From the NCBI RefSeq assembly GCF_902167145.1, contig NC_050099.1, positions 245,408,588 to 245,472,587 on the forward strand: 64,000 bases of DNA. Direction: 5' to 3'. Shown piece after piece: positions 22,772-33,592 of the stretch. The notes under the pieces are model-generated. The model was given only the letters and a program-made list of their open reading frames with translations. It made no database searches and had not been told where the DNA came from. How positions within the stretch are numbered: position 1 is the stretch's first letter; each line of letters starts with the position of its first letter. The DNA comes from Zea mays (lineage: Eukaryota > Streptophyta > Magnoliopsida > Poales > Poaceae). Both the position numbers and the translations under genes were made by a program.

Positions 22772-25471
22772 TTAGTTCTTGACTTTAGGTACCCAAATGG
22801 TTTTGGGTCCTTTGGCATTAGACACAAGAACTTTGGGTACCCAAACACAAGTCTTTGACCCCTTGTGCTTGCCCCCAACATATTTGGCAACTACTTTGCC
22901 GGATTTGTTAGTTAAAACATAGGATGCATCAAAAGTCTTAAATGAAATGTCATGCTCATTTGATGCACTAGGAGTTTTCCTTTTAGGCAACTTAGCACGG
23001 GTTGGTTGCCTAGAGCTAGATGTCTCACCCTTATACAAAAATGCATGATTAGGGCCAGAGTGAGACTTCCTAGAATGAATTCTCCTAATTTTGCTCTCAG
23101 GATAGCCGGCAGGGTACAAAATGTAACCCTCGTTGTCCTGAGGCATGGGAGCCTTGCCCTTAACAAAATTAGATAATCTTTTAGGAGGGGCACTAAGTTT
23201 GACATTGTCTTCCCTTTGGAAACCAATGCCATCCTTGATGCCAGGGCGTCTCCCATTATAGAGCATACTTCTAGCAAATTTAAATTTTTCATTCTCTAAG
23301 TTATGCTCGGCAATTTTAGCATCTAATTTAGCTATATGATCATTTTGTTGTTTAATTAAAGCCATGTGATCATGTATAGCATCAATGTTGACATCTCTAC
23401 ATCTAGTACAAATAGTGACATGCTCAATAGTAGATGTAGAAAGTTTGCATGAATTAAGTTCAACGATCTTAGCACGCAAGATATCATTATTATCTCTAAG
23501 ATCGGAAATTGTAACATTGCAAACATCTAGTTCTTTAGCCTTAGCAATTAATTTTTCATTTTCTACTCTAAGGCTAGCAAGAGAAGTGTTCAATTCTTCA
23601 ATCCTAGCAAGCAAATCATCATTATTATCTCTAGGATTGGGAATTGAAACATTGCAAACATGAGAATCAACCTTAGCATTTAAACTAGCATTTTCATGTC
23701 TAAGGTTGTCAATCATCTCATGGCAAGTGCTTAGCTCACTAGATAGTTTTTGACATTTTTCTACTTCTAGAGCGTAAGCATTTTTTACCTTAACATGCTT
23801 CTTATTTTCTTTAATAAGGAAGTCCTCTTGGGTGTCCAAGAGATCATCCTTTTCATGGATGGCACTAATCAATTCATTAAGTTTTTCCTTTTGTTGCATG
23901 TTGAGGTTGGCAAAAAGGGTACGCAAGTTATCCTCCTCATCACTAGCATTTTCATCACTAGAGGTTTCATATTTAGTGGAGGATCTTGATTTTACCTTCT
24001 TCCTTTTGCCGTCCTTTGCCATGAGGCACTTGTGGCCGACGTTGGGGAAGAGAAGTCCCTTGGTGACGGCGATGTTGGCGGCGTCCTCGTCGTCGGAGGA
24101 GTCGCTAGAGCTTTCGTCGGAGTCCCACTCTCGACAAACATGGGCATCGCCGCCCTTCTTCTTGTAGTACCTCTTCTTCTCCTTTCTTCTCCCCTTCTTG
24201 TCGTCGCCTCGGTCACTGTCACTTGATATAGGACATTTAGCAATAAAATGACCGGGCTTACCACATTTGTAGCAAACCTTCTTGGAGCGGGACTTGTAGT
24301 CTTTCCCCCTCCTTTGTTTGAGGATTTGGCGGAAGCTCTTGATGACGAGCGCCATCTCCTCATTGTCAAGCTTGGAGGCGTCGATTGGTTGTCTACTTGG
24401 TGTAGACTCCTCCTTCCTTTCTTCCGTCGCCTTGAATGCGACGGGTTGAGCTTCGGATGTAGATGGATCATCAAGCTCGTTGATCTTCCTCGAGCCTTCG
24501 ATCATGCACTCAAAACTTACAAAATGCCCGATTACTTCCTCGGGGGTCATTTTAGTATATCTAGGATTACCACGAATTAATTGAACTTGAGTAGGGTTAA
24601 GAAAAATAAGAGATCTTAGAATAACCTTAACCACCTCATGGTCATCCCACTTTACGCTTCCGAGGTTGCGCACTTGGTTCACCAAGGTCTTGAGCCGGTT
24701 GTACATGTGTTGTGGCTCCTCCCCTTTGCGAAGCAGGAACCGACCAAGCTCCCCCTCGATCGTTTCCCGCTTGGTGATCTTTGTAAGCTCATCTCCCTCG
24801 TGCGCGGTTTTGAGCACATCCCAAACCTCCTTGGCGCTCTTCAACCCTTGAACTTTGTTATACTCCTCTCTACTTAAAGAGGCGAGGAGTATCGTTGTTG
24901 CTTGTGAGTTGAAGTGCTCGATTTGGGCCACCTCATCCTCATCATAATCCTTATCCCCTACGGATGGTACCTGTGCACCAAACTCAACAACATCCCATAT
25001 ACTTTTGTGGAGTGAGGTTAGATGGAATCGCATTAAATCACTCCACCTAGCATAATCTTCACCATCAAAAGTTGGTGGTTTGCCTAATGGGACGGAAAGT
25101 AAAGGTGTATGTTTAGAAATGCGAGGATAGTGTAGGGGGATCTTACTAAACTTCTTACGCTCTTGGCGTTTAGAAGTTACGGAGGGCGCATCGGAATCGG
25201 AGGTCGATGTTGATGAAGTGTCGGTCTCGTAGTAGACCACTTTCCTCATCCTCTTTTGCTTGTCTCCGCTTCGATGCGGCTTGTGAGAAGAAGATTTTTC
25301 TTTCTTCTCTTTGTGGTGAGAAGAAGATTTCTTCTCCTTCCCTTTGTTGGAGGAGCTCTTCTTCTTCTCCCTCCTCTTGGTGCGGGACTCTTCCGATGAA
25401 GTGCTCCCGTGGCTTGTAGTGGGCTTTTCGCCGGTCTCCATCTCCTTCTTGGCGTGATCTCCCGACATCAC
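22772..25471 (-). CDS. Opie-2 gag, 899 aa
   Basis: Same length and layout as Opie-1 gag: Lys/Ser-rich start, gag core, CCHC knuckle near residue 400, acidic patch, coiled-coil-like segment and a basic tail. Differences cluster in the coiled-coil and tail. The stop at 22772 is followed closely by the pol frame in +1. Confidence 0.9.
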   Translation of the reverse strand: MMSGDHAKKEMETGEKPTTSHGSTSSEESRTKRREKKKSSSNKGKEKKSSSHHKEKKEKSSSHKPHRSGDKQKRMRKVVYYETDTSSTSTSDSDAPSVTSKRQERKKFSKIPLHYPRISKHTPLLSVPLGKPPTFDGEDYARWSDLMRFHLTSLHKSIWDVVEFGAQVPSVGDKDYDEDEVAQIEHFNSQATTILLASLSREEYNKVQGLKSAKEVWDVLKTAHEGDELTKITKRETIEGELGRFLLRKGEEPQHMYNRLKTLVNQVRNLGSVKWDDHEVVKVILRSLIFLNPTQVQLIRGNPRYTKMTPEEVIGHFVSFECMIEGSRKINELDDPSTSEAQPVAFKATEERKEESTPSRQPIDASKLDNEEMALVIKSFRQILKQRRGKDYKSRSKKVCYKCGKPGHFIAKCPISSDSDRGDDKKGRRKEKKRYYKKKGGDAHVCREWDSDESSSDSSDDEDAANIAVTKGLLFPNVGHKCLMAKDGKRKKVKSRSSTKYETSSDENASDEEDNLRTLFANLNMQQKEKLNELISAIHEKDDLLDTQEDFLIKENKKHVKVKNAYALEVEKCQKLSSELSTCHEMIDNLRHENASLNAKVDSHVCNVSIPNPRDNNDDLLARIEELNTSLASLRVENEKLIAKAKELDVCNVTISDLRDNNDILRAKIVELNSCKLSTSTIEHVTICTRCRDVNIDAIHDHMALIKQQNDHIAKLDAKIAEHNLENEKFKFARSMLYNGRRPGIKDGIGFQREDNVKLSAPPKRLSNFVKGKAPMPQDNEGYILYPAGYPESKIRRIHSRKSHSGPNHAFLYKGETSSSRQPTRAKLPKRKTPSASNEHDISFKTFDASYVLTNKSGKVVAKYVGGKHKGSKTCVWVPKVLVSNAKGPKTIWVPKVKN

Positions 25472-25502
25472 TTCGAGCGGTTAGGCTCTAATGAAGCACC
25501 GG

Positions 25503-25514
25503 GCTCCGATACCA
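25503..25514 (-). promoter_or_regulatory. Opie-2 primer binding site with one mismatch
   Basis: The minus strand reads TGGTATCGGAGC, where Opie-1 has TGGTATCAGAGC. This is one change from the initiator-Met complement. Confidence 0.8.
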
Positions 25515-25516
25515 AT

Positions 25517-26844
25517 TGATAGTCGCCTAGAGGGGGGGTGAATAGGGCGAAACTGAAATTTACAAATATAAACACAACTACAAGCCGGGTTAGCGTTAGA
25601 AATATAAACGAGTCCGCGAGAGAGGGCGCAAAACAAATCGCAAGCAAAATAAAGAGTGTGACACGCGGATTTGTTTTACCGAGGTTCGGTTCTCGCAAAC
25701 CTACTCCCCGTTGAGGAGGCCACAAAGGCCGGGTCTCTTTCAACCCTTCCCTCTCTCAAACGATCCCACGGACCGAGTGAGCTTTCTCTTCTCAATCACT
25801 TGGAACACAAAGTTCCCACAAGGACCACCACAAGTTTGGTGTCTCTTGCCTCAGTTACAAGTGACCTTGATCGCAATGAAAGAATCAAGAAAGAAGAAAG
25901 CAATCCAAGCGCAAGAGCTCGAAAGAACACAAGCAAATCACTCTCTCTAGTCACTATGGCGTTGTGTGGAATTTGGAGAGGATTCGATCTCTTTGGTGTG
26001 TCTAGAATTGAATGCTAGAGCTCTTGTAGTAGTTGGGAAGTGGAAAACTTGGATGCAATGAATGGTGGGGTGGTTGGGGTATTTATAGCCCCAACCACCA
26101 AATGTGGCCGTTGGGAGGTTGTCTGCACGATGGCGCACCGGACAGTCCGGTGCACACCGGACAGTCCGGTGCCCCCGTCACGTCATCACTGTCGTTGGAT
26201 TCTGACCGTTGGAGCTTCTGACTTGTGGGCCCGTCTGGGTGTCCGGTGCACATCGGACATGCACTGTTCCTTGTCCGGTGTGCCAGAATGGGCGCGCCTG
26301 ACTTCTGCGCGCGCTGCGCGCGCATTTAATGCGCCGCAGGTAGCCGTTGGCGCCGACTAGCCGTTGCTCCGGAGTTGCACCGGACAGTCCGGTGCACACC
26401 GGACATGTCCGGTGAATTTTAGCGGACTAGCCGTTGGCATTTCCCGAAGCTGGCGAGTTCCTGAGGCCGCTCCTCCTTGGCGCACCGGACACTGTCCGGT
26501 GTACACCGGACAGTCCGGTGAATTATAGCGCGAGTGCCTCTGGAATTTCCCGAAGGTGGCGAGTTCAGGTTGGAGTCCTCTGGTGCACCGGACACTGTCC
26601 GGTGGTGCACCAGACACTGTCCGGTGTACACCGGACAGTCCGGTGCTCCCAGACCAGAGGGCCTTTCGTTGCCTCTTTGCTCCTTTGTTGAATCCAATAC
26701 TTGGTCTTTTTATTGGCTGAGTGCGAACCTTTTACACCTGTATAATCTATACACTTGGGCAAACTAGTTAGTCCGATTGTTTGTGTTGGACAATTCAACC
26801 ACCAAAATTAATTAGGGACTAGGTGTAAGCCTAATTCCCTTTCA
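25517..26844 (-). repeat. Opie-2 5' LTR
   Basis: 1328 bp. It starts TGATAG on the plus strand, where Opie-1 has TGAAAG, and ends CCCTTTCA. It has a full palindrome array. Confidence 0.9.
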
Positions 26845-26849
26845 AAACG

Positions 26850-27231
26850 GCCAGGTGATGGGTATTGTTTGCAGGGCCTGAGCGGGCAGGTGTGTCTGCC
26901 TTGCGTAGAATTGACACCCTTGGCAGGTGCGTACAATCCTAGTGGCGTCGGCCACCGCGGTCGGCCAGTAGAAACCTTGTCGGAAGGCGTTTCCAACGAG
27001 GGCTCGAGGTGCTGCGTGATGATCGCAAGCCCCCGAGTGTATTTCTTGCAATAGCTCCTGACCTTCGGTGATGGATATGCATCGCTAAAGGATGCCTGAG
27101 GGGCTGCGGTGGTAGAGCTCCTTCTCGTCACCCAGTAAGACGAACGACTTGGCACGCCGCGCCAGTCGCCGAGCCTCGGCTCTGTCGAGGGGTAGCTCTC
27201 CTTGGTGGAGATATTGCAGGCACGGGGTCTG
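26850..27231 (-). pseudogene. Huck integrase, N-terminal zinc part
   Basis: The minus strand encodes the HHCC-type region of a Gypsy integrase (HH...CQGCQFYARQTH), ending at the Opie-2 target site. It shares the frame of the RNase H segment upstream. In-frame TAG codons at 27232-27234 and 27085-27087 sit where Trp and Gln are expected, so both look like single transitions. Confidence 0.8.
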
Positions 27232-28203
27232 CTAGTTTCGATTAGGCGTGACCCCATTCCGCTCTTCCTCGGCGCGCAGTGCCTCACCCTCAGGGGCCGA
27301 GGGTGCCTCGGGCTGGGCCGAGGCCTCCTCGGGCTCGGGCGTGTCGTCGGTTTTGACGGAGGGTTGATGTAGGTCTCGGGAGAAGATGTCCGTGGGAACC
27401 GTTGTCCGTCCCGAGGCTATCTTAGCCAGCTCGTCCGCAGTCTTGCTGTATCGTCGAGCGACGTGGTTGAGCTTGAGCCCGTAGAACTTGTCTTCCAGGC
27501 GCCGAACCTCATCGTAGTAGGCTTCCATCTTCGGGTCGCGGCAATGGGAGTTCTTCATGACTTGGTCGTTGACGAGCTGCGAGTCGCCACGAGCGTTGAG
27601 GCGCCGAACCCCTAGCTCGATGGTGATGCGCAACCCATTAACCAGAGCCTCGTACTCGGCCACGTTGTTTGATGCCGGGAAATGGAGGCGCAGCACGTAG
27701 CGGAGGTGCTTCCCGAGGGGTGAGATGAAGAGCAGGCCCGCACCTGCTCCTGTTTTCATCAACGACCCGTCGAAAAACATGGTCCAGAGTTCCGGTTGGA
27801 TCGGAGCTGCTGGAAGCTGGATGTCGACCCATTCAGCCATAAAGTCCGACAAGACTTGGGACTTGATGGCCTTCCGAGGAGCGAACGAGATTGTCTCGCC
27901 CATGATCTCCACCGCCCACTTTGCAATCCTACCCGAGGCCTCTCGACACTGGATGATCTCCCCCAGGGGGAACGATGACACCATATTCACAGGATGAGAC
28001 TTGAAGTAGTGTCGCAACTTTCGCCGCGTCAGAATTACCGCGTACAGTAGCTTCTGAATTTGCGGGTAGCGGATTTTGGTCTCGGACAGTACTTCACTGA
28101 TGAAGTAGACCGGCCTCTGGACGAGCAATGCATGCCCTTCTTCTCGTCTCTCGACTACGATCGCGGCGCTGACCACCTGAGTGGTTGCGGCTACGTAGAT
28201 CAA
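27232..28203 (-). pseudogene. Huck RNase H region, including second RNase H-like domain
   Basis: The first part carries the RT-linked RNase H end (FISEVLSETKIRYPQIQKL, LRHYF). The second carries a separate RNase H fold with MFFDGS, NNVAEYEAL, GDSQLV and a late Asp in TADELAKIA. A second, archaeal-type RNase H after the RT-linked one is characteristic of the Tat lineage. The frame is open here but is joined to RT by a frameshift and to integrase by stops. Confidence 0.82.
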
Positions 28204-28294
28204 GAGGGCTTCTCCCGCAGCGGGGGGGCACCAGGATGGGCGCGCTTGTAAGGAGCGCCTTTAAGTTCCCGAGGGCTTCCTCGGCCTTGGGGGT

Positions 28295-29095
28295 CTAAGT
28301 GAAGCGCTCGGTCTTCCTTAAGAGGCGGTACAGGGGTAGGCCTCTTTCGCCGAGGCGCGAGATGAAGCGGCTCAGAGCCGCAAGGCATCCCATGACCCTC
28401 TGTACTCCTTTCAAGTCCTTGATAGGCCCCATGTTGGTGATGGCCGCGATTTTCTCCGGGTTGGCCTCGATGCCCCGCTCGGAGACGATGAACCCCAGGA
28501 GCATGCCTTGGGGGACTCCGAAGACACACTTCTCAGGATTGAGTTTTACGCCTTTCGCCTTGAGACACTTGAATGTCGTTTCAAGGTCAGTGAGGAGATC
28601 GGAGGCTTTCCTCGTCTTGACTATGATGTCATCGACGTAAGCCTCGATCGTTCGGCCAATGTGCTCTCCGAACACGTGGTTCATGCACCTTTGGTATGTC
28701 GCGCCTGCATTCCTTAAACCGAATGGCATAGTAATATAGCAGTACATGCCAAAAGGTGTGATGAAAGAGGTCGCGAGCTGGTCGGACTCTTTCATCCTGA
28801 TTTGGTGATACCCTGAGTAGGCATCAAGGAATGACAGGGTTTCGCACCCAGCAGTGGAATCCACGATTTGATCGATGCGAGGCAGAGGGTAGGGAACCTT
28901 CGGACATACTTTGTTTAGACCGGTGTAGTCTACACACATCCTCCATTTCCCACCTTTCTTTTTCACAAGCACAGGGTTGGCTAGCCATTCGGGATGGAAT
29001 ACCTCTTTGATGAACCCTGCAGCCATCAGCTTGTGGATCTCCTCGCCTATGGTTGTGCGCTTTTCTTCGTCGAATCGGCGCAGAGGCTGCTTCAC
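28295..29095 (-). pseudogene. Huck reverse transcriptase
   Basis: Ty3/Gypsy RT with VKKKGGKWRMCVDYT, LDAYSGYHQI, MPFGLRNAGATYQ and YVDD (near residue 153 of this frame). The segment ends at a TAG replacing the Trp expected after FT. Shortly after, one extra C in a C/G run near 28222-28228 shifts the frame into the RNase H segment. Upstream, another frameshift separates it from protease. Confidence 0.88.
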
Positions 29096-29259
29096 GGGTC
29101 GGGCTCCAGCTCAGATATCCAGCGAGTGCTCGGCGACATCCCTCGGTATGCCAGGCATGTCCGAGGACTCCACGCAAAAACCTCGGCGTTTGCGCGGAGA
29201 AAGTCGACGAGCACTGCTTCCTATTTGGGGTCGAGCTCAGAGCCGATCCGGACCTACTT

Positions 29260-30653
29260 GGAGCGTCGTTGTTGGGGTCGAGAGGGACGGACTTAACCGC
29301 CTCTGCGGGCTCGAAGTTGCCGGCGTGGCGCTTCGCATCTGGCACCTCCTTGGAGAGGCTCTCCAGGTCGGCGATGAGGGCCTCGGATTCGGCGAGGGCC
29401 TCAGCGTACTCCATGCACTCCACGTCGCATTCGTACGCGTGTCGGTACGTGGATCCGACGGTGATGACCCCGTTGGGGCCCGACATCTTGAGCTTGAGGT
29501 AGGTGTAGTTGGGGACGGCCATGAACTTGGCGTAGCATGGTCTCCCCAGCACTGCGTTGTAGGTTCCTCGGAACCCGACCACCTCGAACGTGAGGGTTTC
29601 CTTTCGGAAGTTGGAGGGAGTCTCGAGGCAGACGGGCAGATCGAGTTGCCCAAAAGGTTGGACGCGTTTTCCGGGGATGATCCCATGAAAGGGCGCCACA
29701 CCGGCCCGGATCGTGGACAGATCGATCCGCAAGAGCCCGAGGGTCTCGGCATAGATGATGCTGAGGCTGCTGCCTCCGTCCATGAGGACCTTGGTAAGCC
29801 TGACGTTGCCGATGACGGGATCGACAACGAGCGGGTACTTCCCTGGGCTCGGCACGTGGTCGGGGTGGTCGCCTTGGTCGAAGGTGATGGGCTTGTCGGA
29901 CCAATCTAGGTAGACTGGCGCCGCCACCTTCACTGAGCAGACCTCTCGGCGCTCCTGCTTGCGGTGCTGAGCTGAGGCGTTCGCCACTTGCCCACCGTAG
30001 ATCATGAAGCAGTCGTGGACCTCGGGGAACTCCTCTGCTTTGTGGCCCTCCTTCTTGTCGTTGTCATGGCCTTTGCCACCTTCCGCCGGGGGCCCGGCCT
30101 TATGGAAGTAGCGCTGAAGCATGACGCACTCCTCAAGGGTGTGCTTGACGGGACCCTGATGATAGGGGCACGACTCCTTGAGCATCTTGTCGAACAGGTT
30201 GGCCCCTCCGGGAGGCTTCCAAGGGTTCCTGTGCTCGGCGGCGGCGACAAGGTCTGCGTCGGCGGCGTCGCGTTTCGCTTGCGACTTCTTCTTCGTGTCG
30301 CGCTGAGCGGACGCCTCGGGGACGTCTTCCTGCTGGCGCCCCTGAGGCTGCTTGTCCTTCCAGAAGATGGCCTCGACCGCCTCCTGACCAGAGGCGAACT
30401 TGGTGGCGATGTCCATCAGCTCGCTCGCCCTGGTGGGAGTCTTGCGACCCAGCTTGCTCACCAGGTCGCGGCAAGTGGTGCCGGCGAGGAACGCGCCGAT
30501 GACATCTGAGTCGGTGATTTTGGGCAGCTCGGTGCGCTGCTTCAAAAATTGCCGGATGTAGTCCCGCAGGGATTCTCCCGGCTGCTGGCGGCAGCTTCGG
30601 AGATCCCAGGAGTTCCCAGGGCGCACGTATGTGCCCTGGAAGTTGCCGGCCAA
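29260..30653 (-). pseudogene. Huck gag C-terminal half and aspartic protease
   Basis: From the 5' end the open frame holds the end of the gag capsid-like domain (DYIRQFLKQR, GAFLAGT) and a linker with CPYHQ...HTLEEC. The aspartic protease follows, with VLMDGGSSLSIIY and, further on, AVLGRP. After about 29260 the frame becomes nonsense and RT resumes in another frame, marking an indel. Confidence 0.82.
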
Positions 30654-31941
30654 GGCTTTGACCAGGTCGTCCTAGTTGGAGATCTGCACAGGAGGCAGAT
30701 GCTCCAGCCAGGCTCGGGCGGCGTCGGAGAGGAACAGGGGGAGGTTGCGGATGATGAGGTTGTCATCGTCCGTTCCACCCAGCTGGCAGGTCAGCCGGTA
30801 GTCCGCGAGCCACAGTTCTGGCTTTGTTTCCCCCGAGTACTTGGTGATGATAGTCGGGGCTCGGAACCGGGTCGGGAACGGTGCCCGTCGTATGGCCCGG
30901 CTGAAAGCTTGCGGACCGGATGGTTCGGGCGAGGGACTCTGATCCTCCCCGCTGTCGTAGCGTCCCCCACGCCTGGGGTGGTAGTCTCGGCGCACCTTCT
31001 CGTCGAGGTGGGCTCGACGATCGCGGTGGTGGTGCTCGTTGCCGAGGCGACCCGGGGCTGCAGGCGTTGCGTCCCGCGTGCGCCCGGTGTGGACCGAGGC
31101 TTCTCGCATGAATCGGGAAGTCACGGCGCGATGCTCCGGGGGTACCCCTGCCTTCGAGAGGCAGAGCTTTCAGTCCGTCGGACTGCGGCATCCTCCAAGA
31201 GATTCTTGAGTTCTCCCTGGATACGCCGCCCCTCGGTGGTGGATGGCTCCGGCATCGCTCGGAGTAGTATTGCTGCTGCAGCCAGGTTCTGGCCGACCCC
31301 ACTGAAAGCCGGGGGCAGCCTTGCCCTGGCATCGTCAGCGATGCGGTGCTGGACGTCCTGGGCCAGATGACGCGCTTCTCCGGCTGGTGCTCGGCCTGCC
31401 CACTCCTGCCCGATGTTCTACCGGAGCTGCACAAGTTGTCCTCCTTCCTCGTCGAGCCTGGCCTGCATCTCGCGGATTTGCTCGAGCTGTGTGTCCTGAC
31501 CCCCCCCCCCACAGGGACTGGGACCACAGCTAGCTCCCGAAGGATGTCAACGCGAGGCGCGGGCCTAGGGGGATCGCCGTCCTCCGACATACCAAGGTGG
31601 TTGCCTTCGTCGAGACCCCCTAGATCGACGTGGAAACATTCGCGACTTGGGCCACAGTCCTCGTCGTCAAGGCTGTGGCCACCATCGGAGTAATCGGATA
31701 GGCAGTAGTCACATGCGGCCATGAAGTCTCGCATGGCACTGGGGTTACCGGGCCCGGAGAAATCCCAACCAGAGTCGGGTTCGTCATCTTCCTCGGAACC
31801 CGGGGGCCCATAGGTCGAGACGGGCGTCAGTCGGTCCCAGGTTGACCACATATGGTACCCCGGAAGGTTAGGATATGCCTTTATGAAAGCGTCCACCGAA
31901 GCGGGGTTGCTTGGTGGGTCGAAGCTGAATCTAAAGGGCAC
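30654..31941 (-). pseudogene. Huck gag N-terminal half, broken
   Basis: A segment from about 31100 to 30675 (RFRAPTIITKYSG, WLADYRLTC, ARAWLEHLPP) is the start of the retrotransposon gag domain. It ends in TAG at 30672-30674, where the next part needs Trp. Further upstream another frame (about 31941-31510, acidic) breaks at a run of ten C at about 31501-31510. Confidence 0.7.
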
Positions 31942-32500
31942 AGGGTGGAAAAACGGACGGTACCTCTTGATCGACGGATGGTGACGAAGTCGCGTCGGGG
32001 ACGGACTGCACCGTTATCTCAGGTATGAGGCTAACGCCCAGCAAGTCCTTTGCGAGCGTGCTGGCGTCATCCATCCACTTGGGGTTGGCGTGTTGCGGGG
32101 AAACGACGCTCGTCTTCGTCTCAGACGCGAGGTCAACGCCCGACGTGTCCCCCGCTGGGGTGCCGGCGCCGTCGACTCGCTCGACAGCCAACGAGGTGCC
32201 GCCTCCTGCTTGGCCATGGTTGCCCCGCCTCCTCCTCAAGCGGCGGGGAAGGTGACGGGACAGGCCTGGATGCTGCTCTTCCGCCATGGGGGGAAGACGT
32301 CGTCGATTCCACCGCCGGCGGGCGGGCTGACGGCCGCCATTGCCGTTGTCACGCGGCGGAGGAAGGAGTACCATGTCGTAGCTGCCGTCGAGGGACATGA
32401 ACTCGAGACTCCCGAAATGGAGCAGCGTCCCAGGGTCGAGAGGTTGTTGGAGACTACCCATCTGGAGCTTGACGGGAGTTGTTCGGCAACACGCAGCAGG
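31942..32500 (-). other. Huck 5' leader with a 176-aa open frame
   Basis: A minus-strand frame of 176 aa (31931-32461) lies between the primer site and recognisable gag. It could be the true gag start, now frameshifted, or untranslated leader. No domain was recognised. Confidence 0.4.
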
Positions 32501-32518
32501 CCCCTACCTGGCGCGCCA
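32501..32518 (-). promoter_or_regulatory. Huck primer binding site
   Basis: The minus strand reads TGGCGCGCCAGGTAGGGG two bases after the 5' LTR end. The TGG start fits pairing with a tRNA CCA end. I did not assign the tRNA. Confidence 0.7.
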
Positions 32519-32697
32519 ACTGTCGGCGTTTCGACCCCGGGGGGGTCCCTGGACCGACGAGTAAATTGTCGCTGCGTGTCCCAGCCCAGATGGGTCGGCG
32601 CGAGACAGAACACAAGGGGAGAAAAAAGGGAACCGCGACTCGTGTTGTCCTGCGCCCAGGGCGGATGCGCTTGCAGTAGGGGGTTACAAGCGTCCGC

Positions 32698-32701
<4 letters not shown>

Positions 32702-32740
<39 letters not shown>
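32702..32740. repeat. GA microsatellite
   Basis: About 19 GA repeats in the Huck 5' LTR. The 3' LTR has only a short GA stretch here. Confidence 0.95.
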
Positions 32741-32742
<2 letters not shown>

Positions 32743-33199
32743 TGTCCGTCAGCCCGTCCTCCCGCGCGGCCACCCTCCTTTGTACGAGGGCCCTGGACCT
32801 TCCTTTTATAGATGTAAGGAGAAGGCCCAGGTGTACAATGGGGGTGTAGCAATGTGCTAACGTGTCTAGCAGAGAGGAGCCAGGGCCCTATGTACATGCC
32901 GACGTGGCTGTCGGAGAGGTGTTGGTGCCCTGTTGATGTGATGTCGTGGCCGTCGGAGGAGCGCTCGAGCCCTATAGAAGCACAGCTGTCGGGGCTGTCG
33001 GGTCCTTGCTGACGTCTCCTTGCTTCCGTAGGGGGCTGAGAACCGCCGTCGTCATGGGAGCACGCGGGGTGTCATCATTACTTGTTTACCGGGGCGAGCC
33101 AGATGGGACGCCGGTTTTGTTCCCCATAGCCTGAGCTAGCTAGGGGTAGGGTAATGATGTACCCCCCTGTAACGTGGTCGGTCCGAGCCCAAGGTCGGG

Positions 33200-33592
33200 C
33201 GAGGCGGTGATTCCTCCGAGGTCGAGGCTGAGTCCGAGCCCTGGGTCGGGCGAGGCGGAGACCGTCTTCCGAGGTCGAGGCTGAGTCCGGGCCCTGGGAT
33301 CGGGCGAGGCGGAGACCGTCTTCCGAGGTCGAGGTTGAGTCCGAGCCCTGGGGTCGGGCGAGGCGGAGACCGTCTTCCGAGGTCGAGGCGGGGGCCGAGC
33401 CCCGGGGTCGGGCGAGGCGGAGACCGTCTTCCGAGGTCGAGGTTGAGTCCGAGCCCTGGGGTCGGGCGAGGCGGAGACCGTCTTCCGAGGTCGAGGCGGG
33501 GGGCGAGCCCCAGGGTCGGGCGAGGCGGAGACCGTCTTCCGAGGTCAAGGCGGGGGCCGAGCCCCGGGGTCGGGCGAGGCGGAGTTTCCTAT
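33200..33592. repeat. 54-bp tandem repeat, about seven units, in Huck 5' LTR
   Basis: The core ACCGTCTTCCGAGGTC recurs six times, plus one variant with TTCCTCCGAGGTC. Two unit types alternate (GGTTGAGTCCGAGCCC and GGCGGGGGCCGAGCCC). Confidence 0.85.

Larger units (their letters stand above)
17419..26844 (-). mobile_element. Opie-2: Opie-type Sirevirus with open gag and pol
   Basis: The 9426-bp element is bordered by AAACG (17414-17418 and 26845-26849). LTRs are 17419-18704 (3') and 25517-26844 (5'). They differ by about seven substitutions and one 42-bp deletion by eye, so insertion is recent. Gag (899 aa) and pol (1062 aa from its first Met) are both uninterrupted. Layout and motifs match Opie-1, and both interrupt the same Huck. 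Confidence 0.92.
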
